From: AC-32 sp038237925
Lineage (GTDB): Bacteria; Actinomycetota; Thermoleophilia; Gaiellales; Gaiellaceae
Reading direction: 5' to 3'
Assembly: GCA_038237925.1 (NCBI GenBank)
Contig: JBBRYF010000003.1
Location: 1-64,000, forward strand
Length of the DNA: 64,000 nucleotides
Shown here in pieces: positions 36,330 through 44,998 of the stretch. Each line of letters opens with the position of its first letter. Positions within the stretch are counted from its first letter, which is position 1. The notes below the pieces were generated by a model. It worked only from the letters and a program-made list of their open reading frames with translations. It did not search any database and was not told the origin of the DNA. The position numbers and the translations under genes were made by a program.

Positions 36330-36713
36330 TCAGGAAGGATAGGTCGGCTTCCGCAGCGTGCGCCAGGCGAGCTGAGCGGCGACGGCCAGCATTAGCAGGC
36401 CGAAGAGCCGCCGCAGCGCGTGCTCGGGGAGTGCCTCCGCGATCTGCACGCCGGCTTCCACGCCGGCGACGGCGGCGAGGCCGAGGATCAGGGCGGCTCG
36501 CCAGCGGACGTTGCCATAGCGTCGCTGCCGCCAGGTTCCCGCAATCGCAGTGGGCAGGATCGCGAGCAGCGAGCTCGCCTCGGCATGGAGTTGCGTGAGC
36601 CCCAGCACCAGCGTCAGCGCCGGGACGAACAGGATCCCGCCGCCGACGCCGAAGAGGCCGGCAAGGACGCCCGCGAGCAGGCCAACCGCACCTGCGGCGG
36701 CGAGCGCCCACAT
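36330..36713 (-). CDS. Half-size TauE/SafE-family membrane protein (second of pair)
   Basis: A 127-residue membrane protein with about four helices, equal to one half of a normal TauE/SafE (DUF81) anion exporter of about 250 residues. The glycine motif LAGVLAGLFGVGGGILFVPALTLV (about 11-34) is the family signature. The ATG at 36713 shares one base with the stop of the preceding, similar half (TGATG), so the two are translated in order and probably assemble together. The substrate (sulfite or a sulfonate in characterised members) is not known here. Confidence 0.75.
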   Translation of the reverse strand: MWALAAAGAVGLLAGVLAGLFGVGGGILFVPALTLVLGLTQLHAEASSLLAILPTAIAGTWRQRRYGNVRWRAALILGLAAVAGVEAGVQIAEALPEHALRRLFGLLMLAVAAQLAWRTLRKPTYPS

Positions 36714-37054
36714 CAGATGAGCAGCCAGACGGCGATGCAGGCGAGGAGCGCCGCGAACCCAAGCGAGAGCATCCGGGAGGTCAGCCGCTGCTGCAGCCAG
36801 GCGCCGAGGACGGCGCCGAGGGCGGCGGGCACGCCGACGACTGCTGCCGCGCCCGGCTTGAGCTCTCCGTGGAAGCCGTAGCTGACGGCGCCGACGAGGG
36901 CGATCAGGCCGACGGCCGCGAGCGACGTCCCCATCGCCGGCCGCTCGTCGTAGCGCGCGAGCAGAATCAGCAGCGGGACGACCACGATTCCGCCGCCGAC
37001 GCCGAAGAGGGCGCTGAAGAGGCCGGCGAGCAGGCCGATGGCAACGAGGCGCAC
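36713..37054 (-). CDS. Half-size TauE/SafE-family membrane protein (first of pair)
   Basis: A 113-residue protein of about four helices with the TauE/SafE signature LLAGLFSALFGVGGGIVVVPLLILLA near the N-terminus and a second YGFHGELKPGAAAVVGV segment. It is the upstream partner of the gene at 36330-36713, with which it shares a base. Together they equal one complete exporter, in two reading frames. GTG start at 37054 lies 18 bp from the divergent otsB start. Confidence 0.75.
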   Translation of the reverse strand: MRLVAIGLLAGLFSALFGVGGGIVVVPLLILLARYDERPAMGTSLAAVGLIALVGAVSYGFHGELKPGAAAVVGVPAALGAVLGAWLQQRLTSRMLSLGFAALLACIAVWLLI

Positions 37055-37072
37055 CGCCGTATTCTGCGCGGT

Positions 37073-37780
37073 GTGGACGAGCGGCTGGCGCGCCTGCGCG
37101 AAGAACCCCGGCTGGCGGCCGTTCTGCTGGACGTAGACGGAACGCTCGCGCCGATCGTCTCGCGCCCCGAGCTGGCCGCTGTGCCGGAGGAGACGCGCGC
37201 CGAGGTGCGGCGCCTCGCGGAGCGCTATGCCCTCGTCGCATGCGTGAGCGGGCGCACCGGCGAGGACGCTGCGCGGCTCGTCGGCGTCGAGGGGGTCGTG
37301 TACGTCGGCGTCCACGGGCTCGAGCTCGCACCCGAGGCGGAACGCTGGCGGGAGACGCTGAGGCCGTTCGCGGCCGAGGCCTGGCCTTGGGTCGAGGACA
37401 AGGGCTTGACGGTCGCCTTCCACTGGCGCAACGCCGAGAACGAGGACGAGGCCCGGCGCACGCTCGAGGCGGCGGCCGCGCGTGCCGAAGCTGCCGGTCT
37501 CCAGGCGCGCTGGGGACGAAAGGTGCTGGAGTTGCGACCGCCGGTCGCGGCGGACAAGGGAACCGCGGTGCGCTCGCTGCTCGCCGAGCGCGGTCTGCGG
37601 CGGGCGCTGTACGCGGGGGACGACACGACCGACCTCGACGCTTTCCGCGGCTTCGAAGGGCTCGAGCTCGCCGTCCGGGTCGCGGTGGCGTCGGCCGAGG
37701 GCCCGGCGGAGCTCCGCGAAGCTGCGGACCTCGTAGTCGGCTCACCGGCCGAGCTGCTCAGGCTCCTGCAGGAGCTCTAG
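37073..37780 (+). CDS. otsB: Trehalose-6-phosphate phosphatase
   Basis: A 235-residue HAD-superfamily phosphatase that converts trehalose-6-phosphate to trehalose. Motif I is LLDVDGTLAPI (about 20-30), motif II region ACVSGRTGEDAARLV, then the trehalose-phosphatase GVHGLELAPE segment, a lysine in KVLELRPPVAADKGTAV and motif IV GDDTTDLDAF. The trehalose-6-phosphate synthase (OtsA) is not in the window. GTG 37073 is the first start giving the normal lead to motif I. The stop overlaps the EamA gene's end by 4 bp. Confidence 0.92.
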   Translation: MDERLARLREEPRLAAVLLDVDGTLAPIVSRPELAAVPEETRAEVRRLAERYALVACVSGRTGEDAARLVGVEGVVYVGVHGLELAPEAERWRETLRPFAAEAWPWVEDKGLTVAFHWRNAENEDEARRTLEAAAARAEAAGLQARWGRKVLELRPPVAADKGTAVRSLLAERGLRRALYAGDDTTDLDAFRGFEGLELAVRVAVASAEGPAELREAADLVVGSPAELLRLLQEL

Positions 37781-38583
37781 GAGAGCGCCAGCACGGCAAC
37801 CCCGCCGGCGACCAGCACAGAGCCGGCGGCGCGGGCGCGCGTGACGCGCTCGCGGAGGAAGACGGCTGCGAGCGCGGTCGCGAGCACGACACTCGTTTCG
37901 CGGACCGCCGACACGGCCGGCGCGCTCGCCAGTCGCAGCGCGAGCAGCACGAGGAGGTAGCCACCAGCGAGGCCCGCTCCGATCAGGAGCGGCAGCGCGC
38001 GCGCAGCGGCCCGCAAGCGCCGCCGGCCGATCGCAAGCGGATACACGACCCCTGGGCCGAGCATGATCAGCAGCAGGTACGGCCCGGCCGCAGCGTGCTG
38101 GATGCCGTAGCGGTCGACGACCGTGTAGCCCGCGATGATCACCGCGATCACAACCCCGACCGCGAGCCCGGGAAGGCTCCCGCGCGTGCCGCGCACGAGC
38201 AGAACGCCTGCCGAGACGACGAGGATCCCGACGACCCCGGCGGCCGAGGGACGCGCCCCGCCGGCGGCGACCACGAGCAAGAGCGCAAGCACCGGTGCGA
38301 GCCCTCGCGCGACCGGATAGACGAGGCTCAGCTCGTAGCGACGGTAGGCGCCTGCCAGCAGCGCGATGTAGGCAAGCTCGAGCGCGCCTGAGGCGACGAC
38401 GTACGGGATCGCGTCGCTTTCCACCCGCCACGTCAGGGCAGCGGGAATCGCAAGCACGGCCAGGAGTGAGAGCAACGCGAGCGCGGTCCCGGCCTCGACG
38501 TCCTGCTCGCGTGCCAGCAGCACGTTCCAGAACGCATGGAGAGCCGCGGCTCCGAGCGCGAGCGCCAGCGCGTCGAGCGGCAT
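37777..38583 (-). CDS. EamA/DMT-family transporter
   Basis: A 268-residue drug/metabolite transporter with about ten helices formed of two EamA repeats. The first begins LALGAAALHAFWNVLLA, the second VGVVIAVIIAGYTVVDRYGIQ. The C-terminal RETSVVLATALAAVFLRERVTRARAAGSVLV is the standard last-two-helix signature. ATG 38583 is chosen since the frame before it is basic and non-hydrophobic. Substrate unknown. Confidence 0.86.
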   Translation of the reverse strand: MPLDALALALGAAALHAFWNVLLAREQDVEAGTALALLSLLAVLAIPAALTWRVESDAIPYVVASGALELAYIALLAGAYRRYELSLVYPVARGLAPVLALLLVVAAGGARPSAAGVVGILVVSAGVLLVRGTRGSLPGLAVGVVIAVIIAGYTVVDRYGIQHAAAGPYLLLIMLGPGVVYPLAIGRRRLRAAARALPLLIGAGLAGGYLLVLLALRLASAPAVSAVRETSVVLATALAAVFLRERVTRARAAGSVLVAGGVAVLALS

Positions 38584-38606
38584 GCGGGCGACCGTACCAT
38601 CGGCGC

Positions 38607-39170
38607 ATGCACCTGACCGAGGCGGTGCTCGCGCCGCTCCGCAAGCGGTACGGCGACCCGCGGCCACTCGTCTGGCAGGGCGAGGTGAGCCCCGAGGAGT
38701 TCACGCTCGCCGGCGGCTCGCCGGAGCGGCGCCACGATGTGACGTTCTTCGTCTTCGACCCAGGGAAGCGGCTGGCGCTGATCCAGAAACCGTCCTATCC
38801 GGAGGGGATCTGGCGGCCGCCCGGCGGCGGCGTCAACCCCGGCGAGGAGCTCGAGGCCGGCGTGCGGCGCGAGGCGCTCGAGGAGCTCGGCGTCGAGATC
38901 GAGCTCGAGCGGTTCCTCGTCAGCTCCGAGGCCACCTTCCGCTGCGGCGACGGCGTGATCGACTGGCGCACGCACGTCTTCTCGGCGCGCACGGTCGCGA
39001 AGGAGCTGCACCCGACCGACGTGCGGGAAATCAGCGCCGCACGCTGGGGGAGCGCCGAGGAGCTCGCCGGGCCGCTGCGAGCCGCGCTACTCGGAACCGG
39101 CCGTGCGCTCTGGCGTTACCGCGTCGCGCTGCACGACGCCGCCCTCGAGCAGCTCGAGCAGCTCCGGTAG
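38607..39170 (+). CDS. NUDIX hydrolase
   Basis: A 187-residue NUDIX hydrolase, cleaving a nucleoside diphosphate linked to another moiety. The NUDIX box GGGVNPGEELEAGVRREALEELGVE (about 73-97) is complete, including the REALEE metal-binding core. The preceding HDVTFFVFDPGKRLALIQKPSYPEGIWRPP matches family strands. Substrate not determinable. ATG 38607. The last 84 bp overlap the convergent HAD gene, an unusually long tail-to-tail overlap. Confidence 0.88.
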   Translation: MHLTEAVLAPLRKRYGDPRPLVWQGEVSPEEFTLAGGSPERRHDVTFFVFDPGKRLALIQKPSYPEGIWRPPGGGVNPGEELEAGVRREALEELGVEIELERFLVSSEATFRCGDGVIDWRTHVFSARTVAKELHPTDVREISAARWGSAEELAGPLRAALLGTGRALWRYRVALHDAALEQLEQLR

Positions 39171-39785
39171 CGCGCGGATCCGCAGGCCGTCCCAGTCGCG
39201 GAGCTCGCCGCCTGGCGAGTCCACGCCGATCGCCGTCATCCCTACGCGCTCGGCCCCCGCGAGCTCGTCGTTCGCGCCGTCGCCGACGAACACCGCCTCG
39301 CCAGGCTCGACCCCGAGCTGCTCGAGCGCGAGCCGGTAGATCCGCGGGTCGGGCTTGCGCAGCCCACAGGTGGCCGAGAAGACCTCGGCGTCGAAAAGCC
39401 CGTGGAACGCGGTCTCCGCCCAGAGCAGGGCCACGTCCTCGCTGCAGACGGTGATCAGGCCGATCAGGAAACCCCGCTCGCGCAGCGCTGCGATCGTCTC
39501 GGCAGCGCCCGGCACCGGAACGAGCCCTTGCCGCGTGACCGCGCGCCGCAGCTCGACCACCTCCTCTGAGACCTCGGGCGTGACGTCGAAGTGAGCGAGC
39601 ACGTCGGCGAAGGGACCCATCTCGCGCATGTGAGCGAGCTCGCCGTACCAGCGCTCCTCGAACTCCTCCGGCGTCAGGCCGAGACGCTCGGCGACGCGAG
39701 GGCGCACTCTCGCCCACTCCTCGTCCGGCCACTCGGCGATCGTGTTCCAGAGGTCGAAGATCACCGCGCGCACGGCCGGGCTCAC
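39087..39785 (-). CDS. HAD-superfamily hydrolase
   Basis: A 232-residue HAD phosphatase. Motif I is AVIFDLWNTIAEWP (nucleophile Asp about residue 10), motif II LITVCSED, the lysine in LRKPDPRIYRLAL, and motif IV VGDGANDELAGAERVGM. It is of subfamily I with a helical cap; substrate unknown. GTG 39785 overlaps the polX stop by four bases (GTGA). Its 3' end reads through 84 bp opposite the NUDIX gene. Confidence 0.87.
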   Translation of the reverse strand: MSPAVRAVIFDLWNTIAEWPDEEWARVRPRVAERLGLTPEEFEERWYGELAHMREMGPFADVLAHFDVTPEVSEEVVELRRAVTRQGLVPVPGAAETIAALRERGFLIGLITVCSEDVALLWAETAFHGLFDAEVFSATCGLRKPDPRIYRLALEQLGVEPGEAVFVGDGANDELAGAERVGMTAIGVDSPGGELRDWDGLRIRALPELLELLEGGVVQRDAVTPERTAGSE

Positions 39786-41506
39786 TTCTTCATCAGCTTC
39801 TTCAGCTGTGCCCAGGTGCGCGTGTTCGCGATCTGATCGGGGCCGAGCCACGCGCGCCGGGCTTGGGCGACACCGAAGTCGACGTAGTCGAGCGCCTTGA
39901 GCTGGTGCGCGTCGCTCGAGATCACAATCGGCACCCCCGCCTCCCCCGCGAGCCGCGCGTTCACGTCGCGCAGGTCGAGCCGGTCCGGCTGCGAGTTGAT
40001 CTCCAGGAACGTCCCCGTCTCGAGCGCCTTCTCGATCACGCGCTCGAGGTCGATCTCCATCGGCTCGCGCCGCGTGATCTTGCGGCCGGTGAGGTGACCG
40101 ATCACGTGGACGTGCGGGTTCTCCATCGTCGCCATGATCCGCTCGGTCGGCGAGCGGTCGAAGGCGGTGTGGATCGACGCGACAACCCAGTCGCGCTCCG
40201 CCAGCACCTCGTCCGGTACGTCGAGCGTCCCGTCGGCCTTGATGTTCACCTCGACGCCCTTCAGCAGCTTCAGCGGCTTGACCCGCTCGGCCAGCGCGTC
40301 GATTTCCTTCGCCTGCTGCTCCATCCGGCCCTCGCGCAGGTAGTGGGAGTGATCCGTGATCGCGTAGTACGCGTAGCCGCGGGCCCTCGCGGCGGAGACC
40401 ATCTCCTCGAGGGTGTTCTTGCCGTCGGCCGACCAGTGCGAGTGCGTGTGCATGTCGCCGCGCAGCCGGCCCGGCTCGACGAGCTCCGGCAGCGCGCCCT
40501 TGCGCGCCGCCTCGAGCTCGCCCCCGTTCTCACGCAGCTCCGGCGGGATGAACTGATAGCCGAGCCGCTCGTAGACCTCCTCCTCGCTCCCGGCCGTGAA
40601 GACCTCGCCGCTCTCGACCTCTGTGATGCCGTACTCGGAGACGGAGAATCCCCGCCGCACCGCGTCCTCGCGCAGGGCCACGTTGTGCTCCTTGGAGCCG
40701 GTGAAGTGCTGGAGCAGGTTGCCGTAGCTCTCCGGCGGCACGACGCGCAGGTCGAAGCGGAAGCCGTCGTGGGAGACGACCGTCGCCTTCGTCGCTCCCT
40801 TCGCAACCACCTCGGCGACCCAGGTCAGCTTCGTGAAGTACTCCGTCAGCGCCTTCGGGTCGCTGGCCGTCGCGATGATGTCGAGGTCGCGCACCGTCTC
40901 CTTCCGCCGGCGCGCGCTCCCGGCCTCGGAGACCCGATCGGCGGCCGGATGCTCGCGCAAGACGCCCACGACCGCGAGCAGGGCCGGCAGGGCCTGGCCG
41001 AGCAGCGTCCTCGGCGGGCCGCTCACCTTCTTCTTCCGCCCGGCCGCCTTGAGCACGCTCTCTTCCAGTTTCGCGCCAAGACCCGGCAGCGTGCGCAGCC
41101 GCTGCGAGCGCGCCGCGTCCTTCAGCTCCGCGAGCGTGGTGACGCCGAGCTCCTGCCAGATCTTGCGCACGGTCTTGGGGCCGAGACCGGGGATGTTGAG
41201 GAACTCGACCACCTCGGGCGGGATCGTCTTACGCCGCTTCGAGAGCGCGGCGATCTCACCCGTCTCGACGATCTGGACGATCTTGTCCTGGATCGTCGCG
41301 CCGATCCCGGGCAGTTCCTTGGCCGTCCCTTCGAGCGCCAGCTGGGCTACCGGGGTGCCCGTGTCACGCACACGGGAGGCCGCGCGCCGGTAGGCGAGCA
41401 CCCGGAACGCGGCCTCTCCTTCGATCTCCAGGAGGTCGGCCAGAAGCTCCAGCTGCTCGGCCACCTCGCCGTTACGGGGGAGCGCCTTCGCCACGACAGC
41501 GATCAT
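39782..41506 (-). CDS. polX: DNA polymerase/3'-5' exonuclease PolX
   Basis: A 574-residue bacterial family X polymerase used in gap-filling repair. Order: an 8-kDa helix-hairpin-helix domain (LPGIGATIQDKI, IPGLGPKTVRKI and LPGLGAKLEES), the nucleotidyltransferase palm with GSARRRKETVRDLDII (about 195-210) providing the catalytic aspartates, and a C-terminal PHP domain with DMHTHSHWSADGKNT (about 350), ITDHSHYL and the late SSDAHQ motif, which gives the exonuclease activity. Length is normal (about 570). ATG 41506 is 6 bp from the divergent mannosyltransferase-like start. Confidence 0.95.
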   Translation of the reverse strand: MIAVVAKALPRNGEVAEQLELLADLLEIEGEAAFRVLAYRRAASRVRDTGTPVAQLALEGTAKELPGIGATIQDKIVQIVETGEIAALSKRRKTIPPEVVEFLNIPGLGPKTVRKIWQELGVTTLAELKDAARSQRLRTLPGLGAKLEESVLKAAGRKKKVSGPPRTLLGQALPALLAVVGVLREHPAADRVSEAGSARRRKETVRDLDIIATASDPKALTEYFTKLTWVAEVVAKGATKATVVSHDGFRFDLRVVPPESYGNLLQHFTGSKEHNVALREDAVRRGFSVSEYGITEVESGEVFTAGSEEEVYERLGYQFIPPELRENGGELEAARKGALPELVEPGRLRGDMHTHSHWSADGKNTLEEMVSAARARGYAYYAITDHSHYLREGRMEQQAKEIDALAERVKPLKLLKGVEVNIKADGTLDVPDEVLAERDWVVASIHTAFDRSPTERIMATMENPHVHVIGHLTGRKITRREPMEIDLERVIEKALETGTFLEINSQPDRLDLRDVNARLAGEAGVPIVISSDAHQLKALDYVDFGVAQARRAWLGPDQIANTRTWAQLKKLMKK

Positions 41507-41512
41507 AGGGGC

Positions 41513-42220
41513 GTGAAGGCGGTCGTCTGCCTACCGACCTACAACGAGCGCGAGAACCTCGAGCGCATGCTCCGCGCGCTCGCGGACAAGGGGGTCTCGG
41601 TGCTCGTGATCGACGACAACTCGCCGGACGGGACGGGCGAGCTCGCCGACCGGCTGGCCGCTGAGCTCGGGCACGTGCAGGTGCTCCACCGGCCGCGCAA
41701 GGAAGGCCTCGGCCCTGCCTACCTGGCCGGCTTCCGCCGGGCACTCGCCTACGGCGCCGACCTCGTGCTGGAGATGGACGCCGACTTCTCGCACGACCCG
41801 AACGACGTGCAACGCCTGATCTCCGCGGCGGCCGAGGCCGACGTCGTGCTCGGCTCGCGCTACGTCGAGGGCGGAGCGATCGCCAACTGGGGACGGGTGC
41901 GACGGTTCGTCTCGTCGGGCGGGTCGCTCTATGCGCGCCTGCTGCTCGGCGTCGGCGTACGCGATCTCACGGGCGGCTTCAAGTGCTTCCGCCGCGAGGT
42001 GCTCGAGACGCTCGACCTCGACGCGATCGCCTCGCGCGGCTACGCGTTCCAGATCGAGACGACCTACCGCGCGCTGCTCGCGGGGTTTTGCGTGGTCGAG
42101 ATCCCGATCTCCTTCGCCGACCGCGAGCACGGCGGCTCGAAGATGACCCGCGGCATCGTCGCCGAGGCGATCTGGCAGGTGCCTGCTCTGCGCTTCCGAG
42201 CGCTACGCGGACGCCTGTAG
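41513..42220 (+). CDS. Polyprenol-phosphate mannosyltransferase-like GT2 enzyme
   Basis: A 235-residue glycosyltransferase family 2 enzyme of the dolichol/polyprenol-phosphate mannose synthase group, which transfers mannose from GDP-mannose to a lipid carrier at the membrane. Motifs: CLPTYNERENLERML (about 5-19), VIDDNSPDGTGELAD, GLGPAYLAGFRRAL, the metal-binding EMDADFSHDP (about 83-92), GSRYVEGGAIANWG and GGFKCFRREVLE. There are no C-terminal membrane helices, as in the soluble bacterial Ppm1 catalytic form. GTG 41513. Confidence 0.9.
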   Translation: MKAVVCLPTYNERENLERMLRALADKGVSVLVIDDNSPDGTGELADRLAAELGHVQVLHRPRKEGLGPAYLAGFRRALAYGADLVLEMDADFSHDPNDVQRLISAAAEADVVLGSRYVEGGAIANWGRVRRFVSSGGSLYARLLLGVGVRDLTGGFKCFRREVLETLDLDAIASRGYAFQIETTYRALLAGFCVVEIPISFADREHGGSKMTRGIVAEAIWQVPALRFRALRGRL

Positions 42221-42229
42221 AGTCGAAGC

Positions 42230-42565
42230 ATGCTCGAGCTCAGCGACGCGACCTTCGAGCAGGAGGTCCTCCGCTCGGAGACGCCGGTCGTCGTCGACTT
42301 CTGGGCGCCCTGGTGCGGCCCGTGCAGGGCCGTCGAGCCGGTGCTCGCGCAGCTGGAGGAGGAGCACGTCGGCCGCATCACCTTCGCGAAGCTCGACATC
42401 GACCAGAACCTCCAGACGGCGTCGCGCTACCAGGTGCTCTCGATCCCGACGGCGATCCTGTTCGAGGGCGGCGAGCCCAAGCAGACGGTGATCGGCGCCC
42501 GCCCCCGCGCGTACTACGAGCAGGCGTGGGCGCAGTGGCTCACGGCGTCGTCGCCGACTCCCTGA
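42230..42565 (+). CDS. Thioredoxin
   Basis: A 111-residue cytosolic thioredoxin, a general disulfide reductant. The active site is FWAPWCGPCRAVEP (redox cysteines about 32 and 35), the cis-proline lies in YQVLSIPTAILFEGG (about 75), and KLDIDQN precedes it, as in thioredoxin 1. ATG 42230 is 9 bp after the mannosyltransferase stop. Its 3' end overlaps the convergent permease gene by 26 bp. Confidence 0.93.
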   Translation: MLELSDATFEQEVLRSETPVVVDFWAPWCGPCRAVEPVLAQLEEEHVGRITFAKLDIDQNLQTASRYQVLSIPTAILFEGGEPKQTVIGARPRAYYEQAWAQWLTASSPTP

Positions 42566-43592
42566 CCCGCGGCTGAGCCCGGACCCGCCGGCGGCTCAGC
42601 GAGCGCGAGGCCGCGATCGAGTCGCCCTTGCCGCGGAGGCGGATCCGCGGGTCGACGATCGAGTAGGCGATGTCGACGAGCAGGTTCGCGATCACCACCG
42701 CGACGCTCACCACCAGCACGATCCCCAGGATCATCGGCAGGTCGCCGTTTGCCAGCGACCGGACGAGCAGCTGGCCCATCCCCGGTAGCGAGAAGACCGT
42801 CTCGATGAAGAGCGCTCCGGCAAAGGCGACGCCGACGTCCATCCCGAGCATCGTGATCACCGGCAGGATCGCGTTGCGGAAGACGTGCGCGCGCATGATG
42901 CGGAAGTTGCCGGCGCCCTTGGCGCGTGCCGTGCGCACGTAGTCCTCGCCGAACGCCTCGAGCAGGCTCGCGCGGATCATGCGCGCGTAGATCGCCGCGA
43001 AGAGGAACGCGAAGGTGATCCAAGGCAGGACCAGGTGGTAGGCCCAGTAGCGCGGCCCGCCGCAGAGGTTGCTGCTCGTCGGGTGGTAGGCCAGGTCGCA
43101 GTAGCCGCCGACCGGAAACGCATGCACCTTCACGCCTAGCAGGTACGAGAGCATCAGCCCGAGCCAGAGCGGGTGAGCCGACAACCCGATCAGCACGAAC
43201 AGCATCAGCCCCTTGTCCAGGAGCGAGCGCGGCCTCAGCGCCGAGAGCAGCCCGATCGGCACGGCGATCAGCAGAAAGAGCAGCACGCCGCCGATGATCA
43301 ACGACGCGGTGACGGGCAGCGTCCGCCGGATGACGTCGGTGACCGCGTCGCGTGAGCGCATCGAGTCGCCGAGATCGCCGCGGACGATGTGGCTGAGGAA
43401 ATGGGCGTACTCCACGCCGAAGGAGCCCCGGACGTTGAACTGGGTCTGAAGGCTCGGCGTGAAGCCCTGCTCGTTCCGCTGCGCGTTGCGCGAGTCGCCC
43501 GGCAGCACGAAGAACATCAGGAACGCGATCAGCGTCACCACGAAGATGAGCATCAGTGCCCAGATCAGGCGCCTGAAGATGAAGATCAGCAC
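42540..43592 (-). CDS. Orphan DppB-type ABC permease
   Basis: A 350-residue inner-membrane permease of the dipeptide/oligopeptide/nickel importer family. It shows six helices and the EAA-loop region RASLLEAFGEDYVRTARAKGAGNFRIMRAHVFRNAILPVIT (about 215-255), plus the usual IVRGDLGDSMRSRDAVTDVI segment. No DppC, ATPase or binding-protein gene is adjacent: a convergent thioredoxin gene follows directly. It begins 28 bp after thiL in the same direction, so it may belong to the riboswitch-controlled thiamin transcript. GTG start at 43592. Substrate unknown. Confidence 0.88.
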   Translation of the reverse strand: MLIFIFRRLIWALMLIFVVTLIAFLMFFVLPGDSRNAQRNEQGFTPSLQTQFNVRGSFGVEYAHFLSHIVRGDLGDSMRSRDAVTDVIRRTLPVTASLIIGGVLLFLLIAVPIGLLSALRPRSLLDKGLMLFVLIGLSAHPLWLGLMLSYLLGVKVHAFPVGGYCDLAYHPTSSNLCGGPRYWAYHLVLPWITFAFLFAAIYARMIRASLLEAFGEDYVRTARAKGAGNFRIMRAHVFRNAILPVITMLGMDVGVAFAGALFIETVFSLPGMGQLLVRSLANGDLPMILGIVLVVSVAVVIANLLVDIAYSIVDPRIRLRGKGDSIAASRSLSRRRVRAQPRVRESATTP

Positions 43593-43620
43593 CGCGAGCT
43601 AGCCTGTCCGCTCGCGCGTC

Positions 43621-44460
43621 TCAGCGCAAGTTGCCGGCCACCCGCCCGCCGAAGTGGTCCCACCCTGCGAGTCGTACGGGCTCTCCCGCGTAGCGGATTT
43701 CGACGCCCTCGCCGTCGCTGCAGCGGCCGATCACGTCGAACTCGAGCGGGTCTTGCGTCGCAGCCAGGAGCTCGTAGTCCTCGCCGAAGCCGAGGTCCTC
43801 GATCATCGCGCCGGGGGCGAGCGGCACGTTCTCGAGCTCGAGCTCGAGCCGGCAGCCCGAGCGCGCCGCGATGTGCGCCGCGTCGACGGCGAGCCCGTCC
43901 GAGATGTCGGTCAGCGCATGGGCCTGCGAGGCCAGTTGCCGGCCTTCCTCCAGTCGCAGGGGCGGCCTCACGTGGCGCCGCTCGCGGAAGGCCGCTCCCG
44001 CGCCTCCGAGCGGGCCGGTCACGACCACGAGGTCGCCTGGGCGCGCACCCGCTCGGCCGGGTACCCGCTGCGAGCGGCCGACCGCCGTGACGGCCAGCGA
44101 GAGCTGTGGAGCGCGCGTGGTGTCGCCGCCGACGATCGGGACACCCGGCTCGTTCAGGCCCTCGTACAGGGCGAGCACGTCCTCGAGCGCGGTTTCCTCC
44201 GGCGCGGCGAGTGTGGCAAGCAGCGCCTCCGGCTCCGCGCCGGACGCGGCGAGGTCGCTGAGGTTGACCGCTGCCGCCCGGTAGCCCACCTCGCGATGGG
44301 TCGTCCAGTCGAGGCGGAAGTGGACACCCTCCACGAGCGCGTCCTGCGTGACCACGAACCCGTCGCCGAGCAGCGCCGCGTCGTGCTCGATTCCGCTTGC
44401 AAGCCCTCGGCGCTCGAGCTCCGCAAGCAGTCCGAGCTCGCCGAGCTCAGAGAGCCGCAT
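43621..44460 (-). CDS. thiL: Thiamine-monophosphate kinase
   Basis: Last step of thiamin diphosphate synthesis: phosphorylation of thiamin monophosphate. The 279-residue AIR-synthase-fold enzyme has DAALLGDGFVVTQDALVEGVHF (metal-binding aspartates, about 27-50), NLSDLAASGAEP, GGDTTRAPQLSLAVTAVG, and SDISDGLAVDAAHIA-like text ALTDISDGLAVDAAHIA (about 183-199). It is somewhat shorter than E. coli ThiL (325). ATG 44460 overlaps thiE by 14 bp; it is the last thi gene of the operon. Confidence 0.93.
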   Translation of the reverse strand: MRLSELGELGLLAELERRGLASGIEHDAALLGDGFVVTQDALVEGVHFRLDWTTHREVGYRAAAVNLSDLAASGAEPEALLATLAAPEETALEDVLALYEGLNEPGVPIVGGDTTRAPQLSLAVTAVGRSQRVPGRAGARPGDLVVVTGPLGGAGAAFRERRHVRPPLRLEEGRQLASQAHALTDISDGLAVDAAHIAARSGCRLELELENVPLAPGAMIEDLGFGEDYELLAATQDPLEFDVIGRCSDGEGVEIRYAGEPVRLAGWDHFGGRVAGNLR

Positions 44461-44998
44461 CGACCGCTGCGCGCACGGCCGGCGTGTCGCGTGCCGCCCG
44501 GATCACCGCGACTCCTGCCGCGCCTGCGCGAATGCAGTCGCCCGCGTTCGAGTCGCCCACGCCGCCGATCGCAACCACCGGGATCGCGACGGCCTCGCAG
44601 ATCGCCGTGAGCCCGCGCAGGCCGATCGCGGGGTCGCCGTCCGGCTTCGAGGGCGTCGCCCAGACGGGGCCCGCGCCGACGTACGCCGCGCCGATCGCCT
44701 CGCCTGCGCGCGCTTCCTCGACGGAGGCCGCGGAGGTTCCGAGCCAGAGCCCAGCGGCGACCGCGCGCTCGGCGCCATCGTCGTCGCGGCCGAGGTGGAC
44801 GCCGTCGGCCTCGAGGCGCAGCGCGGCCTCGACGTCGTCGTTCACGATGAAGGTCGCCGTCAGCTCGCCAAAGCCTCGGCCCGCGTCGACCAGCTCGTCC
44901 GTGCCGGCGCCCTTAAGCCGCAACTGCACGACCGTCGCGCCACCCTCGACCGCCGCGCGTGCGCTCTCGAGATCCTCGACGATCGCGTGCAGCCTCAC
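44447..44998 (-). CDS. thiE: Thiamine-phosphate synthase
   Basis: Joins hydroxymethylpyrimidine diphosphate and thiazole phosphate to thiamin phosphate. The 183-residue TIM barrel shows VVQLRLKGA, FIVNDDVEAALRLEADGVHLGRDD (about 50-73), YVGAGPVWATPSKPD and IPVVAIGGVGDSNA. It is about 20-25 residues shorter than usual, mainly at both ends, but all substrate-contact motifs are present. GTG/ATG junction: ATG 44998 overlaps the thiM stop by 4 bp. Confidence 0.93.
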   Translation of the reverse strand: MRLHAIVEDLESARAAVEGGATVVQLRLKGAGTDELVDAGRGFGELTATFIVNDDVEAALRLEADGVHLGRDDDGAERAVAAGLWLGTSAASVEEARAGEAIGAAYVGAGPVWATPSKPDGDPAIGLRGLTAICEAVAIPVVAIGGVGDSNAGDCIRAGAAGVAVIRAARDTPAVRAAVDAAL

